Below are positions 36,344 through 49,858 of a stretch of 64,000 bases of DNA, in pieces. Within the stretch, counting starts at the first letter, position 1. Each line of letters begins with the position of its first letter. The DNA comes from Cycloclasticus pugetii PS-1. GTDB taxonomy: Bacteria > Pseudomonadota > Gammaproteobacteria > Methylococcales > Cycloclasticaceae. The notes under the pieces were generated by a model. It made no database searches and was not told the DNA's origin. It saw nothing but the letters and a program-made list of their open reading frames with translations. Position numbers and translations under genes: made by a program. The DNA is taken from the NCBI RefSeq assembly GCF_000384415.1, contig NZ_ARVU01000001.1:2294001-2358000 (forward strand). The letters run 5' to 3'.

Positions 36344-36760
36344 TTAACGTGTTTTCCTTAACCGGCTAATTGCCTGTAACTGTGCTGCAGCTTCAGCTAA
36401 CTCTGCTTGAGCCTTAGCAAAATCAATATCAGATGTTTTATTTGCTAATACCTCTTCAGCTTGTTTCTTGGCTGCCAACGCTTTTGCTTCATCTAAGTCA
36501 TCCGCTCTAACAGCTGTATCAGCAAGAACCGTCACTAGATGAGGTTGAATCTCGAGAATACCACCTGAAATAAAGAAATCCAACTCAACTTTACCAGTAT
36601 TCACACGAACCTCACCCGGTTTAAGTCGAGTAACAAGTGGCGCATGCCGTGGCGCAATACCCAGTTCACCCAGTTCACCCGGAGCGAAAACCATTTCAGC
36701 CAATCCAGAAAAAATGGAAGCTTCTGCACTTACAATGTCGACATGAATTGTCATGCTCAT
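36344..36760 (-). CDS. atpC: ATP synthase epsilon subunit
   Basis: A 138-residue F1 central-stalk subunit: N-terminal beta-sandwich ([14 protein letters not shown]) and C-terminal helical hairpin rich in Ala and Lys. It regulates hydrolysis and links F1 to the c-ring. Last gene of the operon, 14 bases after atpD. Confidence 0.96.
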   Translation of the reverse strand: MSMTIHVDIVSAEASIFSGLAEMVFAPGELGELGIAPRHAPLVTRLKPGEVRVNTGKVELDFFISGGILEIQPHLVTVLADTAVRADDLDEAKALAAKKQAEEVLANKTSDIDFAKAQAELAEAAAQLQAISRLRKTR

Positions 36761-36774
36761 TTTGGCCCCTTAAT

Positions 36775-38166
<1,392 letters not shown>

Positions 38167-38190
38167 TCAATATTCTTAATTTAAAATTTT

Positions 38191-39054
38191 CTATACCGCT
38201 GCTGCACCAGCAACGATTTCCGATAGTTCTTGTGTAATTGCTGCTTGCCTTGCTTTGTTATAAATCAGCTGCAATTCATCAATTAATGTACCTGCGTTGT
38301 CGGATGCACTTTTCATAGCAACCATTCGAGCTGCTTGTTCACAAGCATTATTTTCTAATAGCCCTTGGTATACCAGCGATTCGATGTATCTAACCAATAA
38401 TTGATCCAATACTTCTTTTGCATCTGGTTCATAGATATAGTCCCAATGATGTGTAAGTTCATCATCTAACTCTTCTGTGTATACAGGCAGTAGCTGAGTG
38501 ATTTCTGGTGTTTGAGTCATTGTGTTTACATAGTCATTATGCGCTATATAAAAACGATCAATATTACCTTCGTCATATTCATCTAACATGCTTTTAACAA
38601 CACCAATGATGTCTTCTAACGATGGTGTCTCACCGATATGAGTCACAGAGCCAAGAACGTTACCACCTAACCGGCCTAAAAACCCTTCGCCTTTTGAGCC
38701 GATTGATGCCATAACAACATCAACACCTTCTTCATCCCAGGTTTTCAGCTGACCTACAAACTTACGAAATAAATTTGAGTTCAAACCACCACATAATCCA
38801 CGATCACTGCTGATTAATATGATGCCAACGCGCTTACATTCTCTATCTGCCAAATAAGGGTGCTTATATTCGGTTCTAGCCTGAGCCAAATGACGTATAA
38901 CCTGCCCTATTTTTTTAGCATATGGACGAGCCGCAAAAACACGCTCTTGTGTTTTACGCATTTTACTTGCGGCGACCATTTCCATTGCGCGTGTTATTTT
39001 TTGTGTACTTTGAACACTCGCAATCTTGGTCTTAATTTCTTTTCCAACTGCCAT
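38191..39054 (-). CDS. atpG: ATP synthase gamma subunit
   Basis: A 287-residue rotor shaft with long N- and C-terminal helices ([40 protein letters not shown]) and the [11 protein letters not shown] segment. It couples c-ring rotation to catalysis. Confidence 0.97.
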   Translation of the reverse strand: MAVGKEIKTKIASVQSTQKITRAMEMVAASKMRKTQERVFAARPYAKKIGQVIRHLAQARTEYKHPYLADRECKRVGIILISSDRGLCGGLNSNLFRKFVGQLKTWDEEGVDVVMASIGSKGEGFLGRLGGNVLGSVTHIGETPSLEDIIGVVKSMLDEYDEGNIDRFYIAHNDYVNTMTQTPEITQLLPVYTEELDDELTHHWDYIYEPDAKEVLDQLLVRYIESLVYQGLLENNACEQAARMVAMKSASDNAGTLIDELQLIYNKARQAAITQELSEIVAGAAAV

Positions 39055-39066
39055 CGCTTTTCTCGC

Positions 39067-40608
39067 TTACCAGGTTTGTGTGTTTACAAACTCTTCGATA
39101 GAAGACTTCAAGTCAGCAATAATCTCATCGTTATAGTGACCTTCATCACCAATTGCTGCAACAAGATCAGCCTTTTCTCTTTCCATAAAACCATGAAGAG
39201 CTGCTTCAAAATCTAGTACTTTATCAACATCAACTGCGTCAATAAAACCTTCATTAGCTGCAAACAATGAAATCGACATTTGAGGCACACTTAATGGCGC
39301 ATACTGATTTTGTTTCATCAATTCAGTCACACGAATTCCACGATCAATTTGCGCTTTAGTCGCCGCATCAAGATCTGATGCAAACTGTGCAAAGGCTGCC
39401 AATTCACGATACTGAGCCAAATCAAGACGTGTACCACCGCCTAGCTTCTTAACTGATTTAGTTTGCGCTGCGCCACCCACACGAGAGACAGACAAGCCAG
39501 CATTAACCGCTGGTCTAATACCCGCATTAAATAAATCTGTTTCTAAGAAAATTTGACCATCAGTAATAGAAATAACGTTGGTAGGAACAAATGCAGAAAC
39601 GTCACCTGCTTGAGTTTCAATAATAGGTAAGGCGGTTAATGAGCCTGTTTTACCTTTAACTTTACCATCTGTTAGTCTCTCAACTTCTTCAACATTAATT
39701 CTAGCTGCACGCTCTAATAGTCTAGAGTGAAGATAAAAGACATCTCCTGGGTATGCTTCACGTCCTGGTGGACGACGAAGTAATAATGAAATTTGACGAT
39801 ACGCCCATGCTTGTTTTGTTAAATCATCATAAATGATTAACGCATCTTCGCCCTTATCACGGAAATACTCGCCCATTGCACAACCAGCGTATGGTGCAAT
39901 AAATTGTAGTGCTGGCGAATCAGCTGCACCCGCATTGACCACAATTGTGTGATCCATCGCGCCATGCTCTTCAAGTTTTCTAACAACATTTGCAATTGAA
40001 GACTGTTTTTGACCAATCGCAACATAGATACACTTAATACCTGTGCCTTTTTGATTGATAATTGCATCAATAGCGATGGCTGTTTTTCCAGTTTGTCTGT
40101 CGCCGATAATTAATTCACGTTGGCCACGACCTAATGGAATCATTGCATCAATTGATTTCAAACCTGTTTGCACTGGTTCGTCCACTGATTGACGTGCAAT
40201 CACACCTGGTGCAATTCGCTCTACTGGCGATGATGACTCAGCATTAATGGCTCCTTTACCGTCAATTGGGCTACCTAATGCATCAACTACACGACCTAGC
40301 ATTGCCTCACCAGTTGGAACTTCTAAAATTCGACCAGTACATTTTACACTGTCACCCTCTGAAAGGTGCAGGTATGAGCCCATGATAACAACCCCTACAG
40401 AGTCTCTTTCAAGGTTAAGTGCCATACCAAATGTATTGCCAGGAAACTCTAACATCTCACCTTGCATAGCATCTGATAAGCCATGTACTCGAGCAATGCC
40501 GTCTGTTAAAGAAACGATTGTGCCTTCTGTTTTAGCTTCTACGTCTGTATCGAAGTTTTCGATTTTTTTCTTGATAAGATCACTTATCTCGGATGGATTT
40601 AATTGCAT
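39067..40608 (-). CDS. atpA: ATP synthase alpha subunit
   Basis: A 513-residue non-catalytic nucleotide-binding subunit with P-loop GDRQTGKT and the conserved [15 protein letters not shown]. Length identical to E. coli AtpA. It lies between atpH and atpG. Confidence 0.98.
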   Translation of the reverse strand: MQLNPSEISDLIKKKIENFDTDVEAKTEGTIVSLTDGIARVHGLSDAMQGEMLEFPGNTFGMALNLERDSVGVVIMGSYLHLSEGDSVKCTGRILEVPTGEAMLGRVVDALGSPIDGKGAINAESSSPVERIAPGVIARQSVDEPVQTGLKSIDAMIPLGRGQRELIIGDRQTGKTAIAIDAIINQKGTGIKCIYVAIGQKQSSIANVVRKLEEHGAMDHTIVVNAGAADSPALQFIAPYAGCAMGEYFRDKGEDALIIYDDLTKQAWAYRQISLLLRRPPGREAYPGDVFYLHSRLLERAARINVEEVERLTDGKVKGKTGSLTALPIIETQAGDVSAFVPTNVISITDGQIFLETDLFNAGIRPAVNAGLSVSRVGGAAQTKSVKKLGGGTRLDLAQYRELAAFAQFASDLDAATKAQIDRGIRVTELMKQNQYAPLSVPQMSISLFAANEGFIDAVDVDKVLDFEAALHGFMEREKADLVAAIGDEGHYNDEIIADLKSSIEEFVNTQTW

Positions 40609-40622
40609 CGTTTTTACCTTTG

Positions 40623-41156
40623 CTATTTTAGCTTATTAGCCAATTGTTTAATCTGACTATTTAAAGAGCCGTCAATCACTTTATCACCAGCACGAATTAT
40701 CATGCCGCCTATTAAGCTTGAATCCTCTTCAACGTTAATCGTTACTTTTTTGCCGAACGAGTCCGATAAAGACACACTTAACTTAGCCTTATCTTCGTCA
40801 GTCATAGGAAAGGCTGATATTACTTTTACACCAAGCTCTCCGCATTTTTCAGCTTTTTTAATTTCGTACTGGCTGGTAATTTCGCTGGTTAATGACAAGC
40901 GATTGTTTTTAGTCAGTAGCTTAACGAAATTGAGCCCTCTAGCATCCATTTGCCCTTCACAAATGCCCGTCATGGCATTTTCTAGATCATTTTTGGATAA
41001 TTTTGGGTTATCTATTAGCTTCTTGACTTGTTCGTCGCTCATGACTAGATTTAAAAAACCTAACATTTTTGACCACTGGTCAAACTCACCTTTTTCATCA
41101 GCCATTAAGAACACAGCTTCAGCATAAGGTCTCGCAAGCGCTGCTAACTCAGCCAT
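40623..41156 (-). CDS. atpH: ATP synthase delta subunit
   Basis: A 177-residue peripheral-stalk subunit connecting F1 to the b-dimer: N-terminal helical bundle ([10 protein letters not shown]) and the C-terminal [20 protein letters not shown] signature. Adjacent to atpF (the last base of atpH's start region meets the atpF stop). Confidence 0.96.
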   Translation of the reverse strand: MAELAALARPYAEAVFLMADEKGEFDQWSKMLGFLNLVMSDEQVKKLIDNPKLSKNDLENAMTGICEGQMDARGLNFVKLLTKNNRLSLTSEITSQYEIKKAEKCGELGVKVISAFPMTDEDKAKLSVSLSDSFGKKVTINVEEDSSLIGGMIIRAGDKVIDGSLNSQIKQLANKLK

Positions 41157-41635
41157 TAAACCGCACCTAATTTGCCACTGATATCGTCAATGATAGCTTG
41201 GTGCTTGGACGCATCGATTTCGCTTTTAATAATTTTCTCTGCTGCTGATACGGCTAAAACAGATACCTGCTGGCGAAGTGCTTCACGTGCACTAGCAATT
41301 TCTTGCTCAATCTCAGCTTCCGCGCCTTTTTTTACTTTTACGGCTTCTTCAACTGCTTTGCTTTTTGCCTCTTCAACCATTTCTCCAGCACGTACATTTG
41401 CTAAATTGATGATATCTGACGCTTCAGCGCGCGCTTCTTGCAACACTTCTTTAGCTCGTTTTTCAGCTAATTCATGTTCCTTTTTTCCACGTTCGCCCGC
41501 CGCTAGGCCTTCAGCAATTTTGCTTTTCCGCTCTTCCATAGCTGCCATTAAAGGCGGCCATACAAATTTCATGCAGAACCAAACGAACATAAAAAATGCT
41601 ATCGTTTGGCCTATTAGGGTTGCATTAATATTCAT
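41156..41635 (-). CDS. atpF: ATP synthase b subunit
   Basis: A 159-residue protein with one N-terminal membrane span ([19 protein letters not shown]) and a long, highly charged coiled coil ([17 protein letters not shown]). Forms the peripheral stalk as a dimer. Confidence 0.96.
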   Translation of the reverse strand: MNINATLIGQTIAFFMFVWFCMKFVWPPLMAAMEERKSKIAEGLAAGERGKKEHELAEKRAKEVLQEARAEASDIINLANVRAGEMVEEAKSKAVEEAVKVKKGAEAEIEQEIASAREALRQQVSVLAVSAAEKIIKSEIDASKHQAIIDDISGKLGAV

Positions 41636-41671
41636 TATTAAACCTTAGTTTAGGGTTAATCTTCGTTTAAT

Positions 41672-41917
<246 letters not shown>

Positions 41918-41946
41918 CTATTGAGTTTACTAAAATTAATAAAAAA

Positions 41947-43144
<1,198 letters not shown>

Positions 43145-43205
43145 TTTATAATGCCCGTCGCATTCAGCCGCCCATTATAATTTTTGCTGCACCTCACAGT
43201 CAAGT

Positions 43206-44054
43206 TTATTTAAAATGACCTAACACACCCTCTAATTCATCCAATGATGAAAATTGAATTATTATCTTCCCATCCCCTTTACTAGAGTGGCTAATCTTCA
43301 CCTTAGCGCCTAGTTTTTCTGATATATCTTGCTCCAGCCTTTCAACGTCAGGGTCTTTCACTAGAGCATTTTTCTTTTCTTCGCCGCTTTTTAGCGCTCG
43401 CTTTACCATTGCTTCTGTTGCGCGCACCGACAAGCCACCAACCACTACTTTATTAACCATGGTTGATTGTTGCGATTCATTTAATGCTAATAACGCTCTT
43501 CCGTGCCCCATTTCGATTTTTCCAGCTCGAAGGCTTTCTTTTGCCTCCTGGCCTAATTCTAATAAACGCAATAAATTACTGACCGCTGCCCTTGATCTTC
43601 CTACTGCATCCGCTGCCTGCTGATGCGTCATCTCAAACTCATTGATTAGTCGCTGCAAAGCCTCTGACTCATCCAGAATATTTAAATTTTCTCGTTGAAT
43701 ATTTTCAATCAATGAAATGGCTATTGCAGCACGATCATCTACATCATTAATAACTACCTCAACATCTTGCAGACCGGCTAATTGCGCAGCACGCCAGCGT
43801 CGTTCGCCGGCCAAAATTTCATAATTATTACCACTAATAGGCCGCACAACAATTGGCTGAATAATGCCTTGCGCACTGATTGAATCGGCTAACTCTTGCA
43901 GTTGAACCGGATCAAACTCTGTTCTTGGTTGGTATTTACCACGCTGTAATAAATCTATTGGAAGTTTTTTAGTTTCCTTTGCATGACCACCTACCTTTGG
44001 ATGACTCAACAATGCATCTAACCCGCGGCCCAACCCTCTTTTCTTTGTAGACAT
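43206..44054 (-). CDS. parB: Chromosome partitioning protein ParB
   Basis: A 282-residue CTP-binding clamp: N-terminal ParB domain with AGERRWRAAQLAG and ENIQRENLN, a helix-turn-helix in the middle (HQQAADAVGRSRAAVSNLLRL), and a C-terminal dimerisation domain. It loads at parS sites and partners ParA. Nine bases after parA. I did not see a consensus parS in the window. Confidence 0.96.
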   Translation of the reverse strand: MSTKKRGLGRGLDALLSHPKVGGHAKETKKLPIDLLQRGKYQPRTEFDPVQLQELADSISAQGIIQPIVVRPISGNNYEILAGERRWRAAQLAGLQDVEVVINDVDDRAAIAISLIENIQRENLNILDESEALQRLINEFEMTHQQAADAVGRSRAAVSNLLRLLELGQEAKESLRAGKIEMGHGRALLALNESQQSTMVNKVVVGGLSVRATEAMVKRALKSGEEKKNALVKDPDVERLEQDISEKLGAKVKISHSSKGDGKIIIQFSSLDELEGVLGHFK

Positions 44055-44063
44055 TCTTAAATC

Positions 44064-44828
44064 CTAGTAGTGTTTTTCGTCTAGTTCACGCGCCAGATCC
44101 ATATAAGCCTGCGCCCCGCGGGAACTTTTATCGTAAAGAATAGCGGGCAAGCCAAAACTTGGCGCTTCGGCAAGTCGTACATTTCTTGGCACAATCGTTT
44201 CAAATAACCTATCTGAAAAGTGCGCTGTTAGCTGCTCACTGACTTCACGAGTCAGGCGGCTACGCCCATCAAACATCGTCCTTAAAAGCCCTTCTAGACT
44301 TAAATTTTTGTTAACGGTTTCCTGCACCTGTTTTAATGTATCCATTAAAGATGACAAGCCTTCTAGTGCAAAATACTCACACTGCATAGGCACCAATACG
44401 CTATCAGCCGCAACCAACGCATTAATAGTCAGCATGTTCATCGAGGGAGGACAGTCAATAAAAATATAATCGTAGTTATCGGCTAATATACCAATGGCTT
44501 TTTTTAAACGGCGATCACGGTCAACCGCCTCTAATAAATGAACTTCGGCGCCTGCAAGGTCCATATTGCTCGGTAGCACCTGATGTTTAATTGTTTGCGA
44601 ACTGACTACTGCTTGGAATGGATCGCAATCCTCCAATAGCACATCATAACAAGACAGCTCGATATCTTGCTTATCAACACCACTGCCCATAGTCGCATTA
44701 CCTTGCGGATCCATATCAACTAATAAAACACGCCGACCAAGTTCTGCCATAGATGCAGCCAAGTTAATGCTTGTCGTTGTTTTGCCCACACCACCTTTTT
44801 GATTAGCAACCGCTATTATTCTTGCCAC
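44064..44828 (-). CDS. parA: Chromosome partitioning ATPase ParA
   Basis: A 254-residue deviant Walker ATPase: KGGVGKTTTSINLA at the N-terminus and the switch region DCPPSMNML. Works with ParB in origin segregation. The start is GTG at 44828, preceded by AAAGGTG. Gene order mnmG-rsmG-parA-parB-atp is the conserved near-origin arrangement of gammaproteobacteria. Confidence 0.96.
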   Translation of the reverse strand: MARIIAVANQKGGVGKTTTSINLAASMAELGRRVLLVDMDPQGNATMGSGVDKQDIELSCYDVLLEDCDPFQAVVSSQTIKHQVLPSNMDLAGAEVHLLEAVDRDRRLKKAIGILADNYDYIFIDCPPSMNMLTINALVAADSVLVPMQCEYFALEGLSSLMDTLKQVQETVNKNLSLEGLLRTMFDGRSRLTREVSEQLTAHFSDRLFETIVPRNVRLAEAPSFGLPAILYDKSSRGAQAYMDLARELDEKHY

Positions 44829-44861
44829 TAATAGACACCTTTCTTTATCATATTGATACCA

Positions 44862-45485
44862 CTATACAGCTGTATAAATAACAAGATTTCGCGTCACTTC
44901 GAGTTCAGGTATTACTAGAGATTCTACACAACTGAACTGAAACCCTTTACTATCTACCGCCTTCGTTTCTTTTGATTTCATCGCTAGCAATCTACCCCCT
45001 AGCGCTAATAGATGACGTGTCTTTACTAATAAATTTGGCATTGAGGTAAATGCCCGTGCGGTTACCGTATCAAATTTTTGTTCTGGCTGATACTCTTCAA
45101 TACGCTCGTTTAGAACCGACACATGATCCAACCCTAACTCAATACATGCTTGCTGAATAAAACGCGTTTTCTTTGAGTTGCTATCAAGTAGTGCAAACTG
45201 CATATCTGGCCTTGCAATCGCTAGCGGGATACCAGGTAATCCAGCCCCAGTGCCTACATCAATACAACGTTTTCCGTGTAAGAAAGGTAACACTGCTAAA
45301 CTATCCAATAAATGCATATTCACCATTTGCTCGGGCTCTCTAATTGCAGATAGGTTATATACCTTATTCCACTTCACCATCATACGGAGAAAATCAATCA
45401 TTTTAGCAATGCTTTGCGAAGGTAACTCTATCTTCATTTCTGCAAGCCCTTTTTCTAATTGGAGCCTATGCGCTTCATTAAACAT
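44862..45485 (-). CDS. rsmG: 16S rRNA (guanine-527-N7) methyltransferase
   Basis: A 207-residue Rossmann-fold methyltransferase: the SAM-binding CIDVGTGAGLPGIPLAI and TARAFTSMPNL are family signatures. Methylates G527 of 16S rRNA. Five bases downstream of mnmG. Confidence 0.95.
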   Translation of the reverse strand: MFNEAHRLQLEKGLAEMKIELPSQSIAKMIDFLRMMVKWNKVYNLSAIREPEQMVNMHLLDSLAVLPFLHGKRCIDVGTGAGLPGIPLAIARPDMQFALLDSNSKKTRFIQQACIELGLDHVSVLNERIEEYQPEQKFDTVTARAFTSMPNLLVKTRHLLALGGRLLAMKSKETKAVDSKGFQFSCVESLVIPELEVTRNLVIYTAV

Positions 45486-45490
45486 CTACG

Positions 45491-47365
45491 TTACCCACTT
45501 TTCTTCTTCAAGTGCACCAACAACAACGAAATAGCTGCCGGCGTTACCCCTTGTATTCGACTCGCTTGACCCAATGTCTCTGGCCTGTGCCGATCGAGCT
45601 TTTCAACGACCTCAGACGATAACCCGGGAACCTGTCGATAGTCAGCCTCCGCTGATAAAATAAGCTCCTCATAACGTAACGTCCGCGCAATTTCTGTTTG
45701 CTGACGGTCTATATAACCTGCGTACTTGGCTTGTATTTCTACTTGGTTGCGAACTGAGTCATCAGCCACAGTGCTCTCGATATCCGGCAGATTAGCGATA
45801 TTCTCATACTTTACCTCTGGTCTACGAAGCAAATCCAATAAGTTAGCCTCGCGTTGCAATGGCGTTTTCAAGAATTCGTTTGCATCTTTAGATGCCGCAG
45901 TGTTCGGCTGAACCCAAGTCGCCTTTAAACGCGCCTGCTCCAACTCAATTGCCTCTCTTTTAACATTAAATTTCTGCCACTGCGCCTCACTAACCAAGCC
46001 CATCTGATAACCTAATTCGGTTAGCCTTAAATCGGCATTATCCTCACGTAGCAACAGCCTGTATTCTGCTCGGCTAGTAAACATACGATAAGGCTCAAGC
46101 GTGCCATTGGTGACCAAATCATCAATCATCACGCCGATATAAGCCTCATCTCGACGAGGACACCAAGGTGCCAACCCTCTTGCTTGGCGCGCTGCGTTTA
46201 AACCAGCAATCAACCCTTGAGCTGCTGCTTCTTCATAACCCGTTGTACCATTAATTTGTCCCGCAAAAAACAAGCCTGGCATATGCTTTGTTTCAAGCGA
46301 TGATTTAAGATCCCTTGGGTCAAAAAAATCATATTCAATCGCATACCCGGGGCGCACAATATGCGCATTCTCAAACCCTGCAATCGTTTTAATAAATGCC
46401 TCTTGAATATCAAATGGCAAACTAGTTGAAATACCATTAGGGTACACTTCTGTTGTAGTTAAACCTTCCGGCTCAACAAATATCTGGTGTGAATCTTTAT
46501 CTGCAAAACGCATCACCTTATCTTCGATTGAAGGGCAATACCTTGGCCCAACACCCTCAATTACCCCTGTGTACATCGGTGACCGGTCCAGTCCTGAACG
46601 GATAATATCGTGACCTTTCTCATTCGTCCTGGTGATATAACAAGATATTTGTTTCGGGTGATCTTTTACCGACCCCATAAATGAAAAGACTGGCAATGGT
46701 GTATCACCCGGCTGCTCCTGCATAACACTAAAATCAATACTTCGGCCATCTATCCTTGGTGGCGTACCTGTTTTTAATCGATCAACATTAAAGGGCAAGG
46801 CGCGTAATCGTTTGGACAACGCATTTGATGGCGCATCACCAGCACGACCACCTTCATAATTCTCTAAACCAATATGAATTCTACCGCCCAAAAATGTACC
46901 CGCCGTTAACACCACGGTTGCCGCTTTAAATTTTAGTCCCATTTGCGTTACAACGCCTTGCACACGGTCATTCTCAACAATAAGGTCCGACACCGTTTGC
47001 TGAAACAAGCTCAAGTTTTCTTGATTTTCTAGAGTCTCTCTAACGGCATTTTTATATAACAAACGGTCTGCTTGTGCTCGTGTTGCGCGTACCGCAGGGC
47101 CTTTACTTGAATTCAATGTGCGAAACTGAATCCCTGCTTTATCCGTTGCTTTTGCCATCACACCGCCAAGCGCATCCACTTCTTTAACCAAGTGCCCCTT
47201 ACCGATGCCACCAATCGCTGGGTTACAACTCATCTGCCCCAGAGTCTCGATATTCTGTGTTAACAACAATGTTTTTGCGCCTGTACGTGCGGCTGCCAAT
47301 GCTGCTTCTGTGCCGGCGTGACCACCGCCAATAACGATAACGTCAAATCTATTTGGATGTAACAT
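45491..47365 (-). CDS. mnmG: tRNA U34 carboxymethylaminomethyl-modifying enzyme MnmG
   Basis: About 624 residues. FAD-binding [19 protein letters not shown] at the N-terminus, [11 protein letters not shown], and the C-terminal [19 protein letters not shown]. With MnmE it modifies the wobble uridine of certain tRNAs. I start at the ATG at 47365 ([10 protein letters not shown]) because it gives the family length; the frame stays open 14 codons further upstream. Confidence 0.96.
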   Translation of the reverse strand: MLHPNRFDVIVIGGGHAGTEAALAAARTGAKTLLLTQNIETLGQMSCNPAIGGIGKGHLVKEVDALGGVMAKATDKAGIQFRTLNSSKGPAVRATRAQADRLLYKNAVRETLENQENLSLFQQTVSDLIVENDRVQGVVTQMGLKFKAATVVLTAGTFLGGRIHIGLENYEGGRAGDAPSNALSKRLRALPFNVDRLKTGTPPRIDGRSIDFSVMQEQPGDTPLPVFSFMGSVKDHPKQISCYITRTNEKGHDIIRSGLDRSPMYTGVIEGVGPRYCPSIEDKVMRFADKDSHQIFVEPEGLTTTEVYPNGISTSLPFDIQEAFIKTIAGFENAHIVRPGYAIEYDFFDPRDLKSSLETKHMPGLFFAGQINGTTGYEEAAAQGLIAGLNAARQARGLAPWCPRRDEAYIGVMIDDLVTNGTLEPYRMFTSRAEYRLLLREDNADLRLTELGYQMGLVSEAQWQKFNVKREAIELEQARLKATWVQPNTAASKDANEFLKTPLQREANLLDLLRRPEVKYENIANLPDIESTVADDSVRNQVEIQAKYAGYIDRQQTEIARTLRYEELILSAEADYRQVPGLSSEVVEKLDRHRPETLGQASRIQGVTPAAISLLLVHLKKKSG

Positions 47366-47501
47366 AACTCTAACTATATGGGTATAAGCTGTTGATTTTA
47401 ACATCATTCAACTCATTTAGTGGTCTCGTTAAAAACACATACAGATTCTATTTGCTAGAATAAACCTATACAACGTTAACCAGCACCCTTGCCAACGCCT
47501 T

Positions 47502-48413
47502 ATGAACCAACTTATTCAAGCTTTTTTAGAGCAAACAAATTCAATCATTTTAGGTAAAGATAAAACAATTAAATTAGCGTTAGCCTGTATTTTGGCAAAA
47601 GGGCATCTGTTGATAGAAGATATTCCCGGCGTTGGCAAAACCACCCTGGCTCATAGCTTTGCCATCTTACTTGGATTAAATTTTCAACGTATTCAATTTA
47701 CCAGCGATTTATTACCTGCCGATATTATTGGCTCAAGTATTTTTGACCGTGACAATAGTAATTTTGAATTTCACCCTGGGCCTATTTTTTCCAATTTTAT
47801 TTTGGCCGATGAAATTAACCGTGCTACCCCAAAAACACAAAGCGCTCTGCTTGAGGCCATGGAAGAACGCCAGATCACTATTGAAAAAAAGACTTACCCA
47901 ATGAGCAACCCTTTTATTGTAGTTGCCACTCAGAATCCTGGACATCAAATTGGCACCTTTGCTTTACCTGAGTCTCAGCTAGACCGGTTCTTAATGCGAC
48001 TCTCTATTGGATACCCGGACTCAGCATCCGAAAAACAGCTGCTCACTGGCACCAGCACTCGTTTAAAACTCGAGTCGTGTCAGCCTATTATTAGCGCTGA
48101 CCAGCTGATTGCGCTTCAACAACAGGTCCAAACCGTCCATGTTGCCGAACCATTGATCGCTTACGTTCAAGCCTTATTGGCCTTTTCTCGAACCTCTCCT
48201 TTGTTTAGCCAAGGCCTATCCCCAAGGGCCGGCATCGCGTTAATTCAAGCAGCAAAATCATGGGCGCTGATTGATAATCGCGATAACGTATACCCCGAAG
48301 ATATTCAAGCCATTACACCATCAATCATCGAGCATCGGCTAGCACTTCAAGATAACAGCACCTCAAGCAAGGCCGCCTCTACAGCACTGCTCACAGAAGT
48401 AGCTATACCTTAA
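47502..48413 (+). CDS. MoxR-family AAA+ ATPase
   Basis: A 303-residue protein with Walker A GVGKTTLA, Walker B ILADEINRA, and LLEAMEERQ plus the sensor-1 segment VVATQNPG, all typical of MoxR. MoxR ATPases act as chaperones for metal insertion or complex assembly, usually with adjacent VWA-domain and DUF58 proteins. None follows here: the next gene is an acetyltransferase, so it is a solitary copy in this window. Confidence 0.9.
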   Translation: MNQLIQAFLEQTNSIILGKDKTIKLALACILAKGHLLIEDIPGVGKTTLAHSFAILLGLNFQRIQFTSDLLPADIIGSSIFDRDNSNFEFHPGPIFSNFILADEINRATPKTQSALLEAMEERQITIEKKTYPMSNPFIVVATQNPGHQIGTFALPESQLDRFLMRLSIGYPDSASEKQLLTGTSTRLKLESCQPIISADQLIALQQQVQTVHVAEPLIAYVQALLAFSRTSPLFSQGLSPRAGIALIQAAKSWALIDNRDNVYPEDIQAITPSIIEHRLALQDNSTSSKAASTALLTEVAIP

Positions 48414-48415
48414 TA

Positions 48416-48841
48416 TTGAGCATACTTATTAAAACAGGCTCTTGGTCTGACTTAGAACCCTATTGTCGGACTGTTCGGTTATCTGTATTTGTTGAAGAAC
48501 AAGGGATTCCCCAGCAACTAGAACTAGATAAACAAGATAATCACTTTTTACATGTTGTTATTTTTAATGGCAACAATACACCTATCGCCACAGCTCGACT
48601 TGCTGATAATGGTCAGTTTGGAAGAATGGCCGTTCTAAAGAGTTACCGCACACAAGGACTGGGCAATCAATTACTAAAGCAGATCACTAAGCAAGCAAGA
48701 CTTCAAGGACTCCAACAATTAACTTGCCACGCACAACAAAGCGCTGTTGGTTTTTATAAAAAAAATGGCTTCCATATTACAGGGAAGCCATTTCAAGAAG
48801 CTAGGTTCACACATATTAAAATGCTGAAGAACTTAACTTAA
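48416..48841 (+). CDS. GNAT family N-acetyltransferase
   Basis: A 141-residue GNAT: RLSVFVEEQGIP at the N-terminus and the acetyl-CoA loop RTQGLGNQLL, then FYKKNGFH. Resembles ElaA/YjcF-type proteins. The start appears to be TTG at 48416, two bases after the moxR stop; no nearby ATG gives a comparable protein. It overlaps the convergent isomerase gene by four bases. Its 3' coding end contains the opposing operon's terminator. Confidence 0.82.
   Translation: MSILIKTGSWSDLEPYCRTVRLSVFVEEQGIPQQLELDKQDNHFLHVVIFNGNNTPIATARLADNGQFGRMAVLKSYRTQGLGNQLLKQITKQARLQGLQQLTCHAQQSAVGFYKKNGFHITGKPFQEARFTHIKMLKNLT
48763..48793 (-). terminator. Terminator of the phn-type operon inside the GNAT coding sequence
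   Basis: A perfect 11-base stem (48763-48773 with 48783-48793) with a 9-base loop. Read leftward it is followed by the run of A's at 48758-48765, giving U's. It lies about 45 bases past the isomerase stop, within the antisense of the GNAT gene. Confidence 0.78.
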
Positions 48842-49434
48842 TTTTTCCGATCTTTAAGATACTCTTCCATAAACATGAAGCGATCATTACCCCACCAGGC
48901 TTGGTCATCTAACATCATAATAGGGGCACCAAAGACACCCTCTTTATGTGCCTCTACACAAGCTTTACGAAAACGAGTCTGCCCTTCATTTGACTGCACA
49001 TAGGCAATAAACTCATCCGCATTCCAACCCAGTTGATCTGCTACTTGCGATAGCTCGGCCATGTCTGTTGGGTCACAACCATCTGCCCAGATCTTTGCAT
49101 AAGCTGCATTGACATAGGCTTCTGCTTGATCTTTATCATTGGCATATAAAACACCAATATTCCAAGGCTCTATTTCAAGGTTTTTAGGAAACGTAAACGG
49201 CACATCATAATGTGCTGCCCAGCGTTTAATGTCTTGCAACATCACTTTAATTTTGGCAGGCACCTCTCTATTTGAAGGCCCGTAATTACCCGCAGCAATT
49301 TTTGCTACTGGGATACTCATCGGCAAATACTTAACGGTTAAACCATACTTTCTCGCCAAATCGGGTAACTGAGTATGAGCCAAATAACTAAATGGGCTCA
49401 TCATGTCAAAATAAAAGTCTATTGATTCTTGCAT
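48838..49434 (-). CDS. phnD: 2-hydroxychromene-2-carboxylate isomerase family protein
   Basis: A 198-residue DsbA/kappa-GST-fold protein: the N-terminal FYFDMMSPFSYLAHTQL carries the glutathione-activating Ser seen in NahD, and GVFGAPIMMLDDQAWWGNDR is the C-terminal family motif. NahD-type enzymes isomerise the ring-fission product of dihydroxynaphthalene using glutathione. It follows the ferredoxin gene by 14 bases. The symbol follows Cycloclasticus phn usage and is inferred from the family and its neighbours. Confidence 0.88.
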   Translation of the reverse strand: MQESIDFYFDMMSPFSYLAHTQLPDLARKYGLTVKYLPMSIPVAKIAAGNYGPSNREVPAKIKVMLQDIKRWAAHYDVPFTFPKNLEIEPWNIGVLYANDKDQAEAYVNAAYAKIWADGCDPTDMAELSQVADQLGWNADEFIAYVQSNEGQTRFRKACVEAHKEGVFGAPIMMLDDQAWWGNDRFMFMEEYLKDRKN

Positions 49435-49448
49435 AATCTTAGCTAACC

Positions 49449-49763
49449 TTATTCAGCGGCTGGAATACAAATATTGCCATCTTCAACTGTAACAGGGTAC
49501 GTTTTAATCGGTATCTGGCAAGGGAATGAAGTTGGATCACCTGTCTTAATGGAGAACGCGCCGCCATGGAATGGGCATTCAACTTCATCACCGTCTTGAT
49601 AACCATCTGTCAGCATCGCCATTCCATGCGTACACAAATTGTCCGTAACATAGTATTCACCTTCAAATACATAGACTGCTAATGCTGGAAAACCTTCAGG
49701 CGTTACAGCAACAGGCGCTTCGTCTTTAACCTCATCTGTTTTACATAATACTATATTGCTCAT
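49449..49763 (-). CDS. phnA3: Rieske-type ferredoxin of a dioxygenase system
   Basis: A 104-residue small Rieske protein: C44-x-H46 (CTHG) and C63-x2-H66 (CPFHGG). It carries electrons from the reductase to the RHO alpha subunits. The only such ferredoxin in the window, which contains eight RHO alpha genes. Lies between the reductase and isomerase genes. The start has no strong SD. Confidence 0.93.
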   Translation of the reverse strand: MSNIVLCKTDEVKDEAPVAVTPEGFPALAVYVFEGEYYVTDNLCTHGMAMLTDGYQDGDEVECPFHGGAFSIKTGDPTSFPCQIPIKTYPVTVEDGNICIPAAE

Positions 49764-49858
49764 AATTTTAGCTCTTTGTTAGTGTTATTAGTTTTTCTTA
49801 CAATTTCTGGCTATCATACCGAATACCAGTAGAAATTCGCAGACCCTTTAATATTATT

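Noticed and set aside
41172-41648. A 158-codon + strand frame opposite atpF
   Set aside because: Antisense of a certain gene; Ala/Ser-rich composition typical of a complement of coiled-coil coding sequence.
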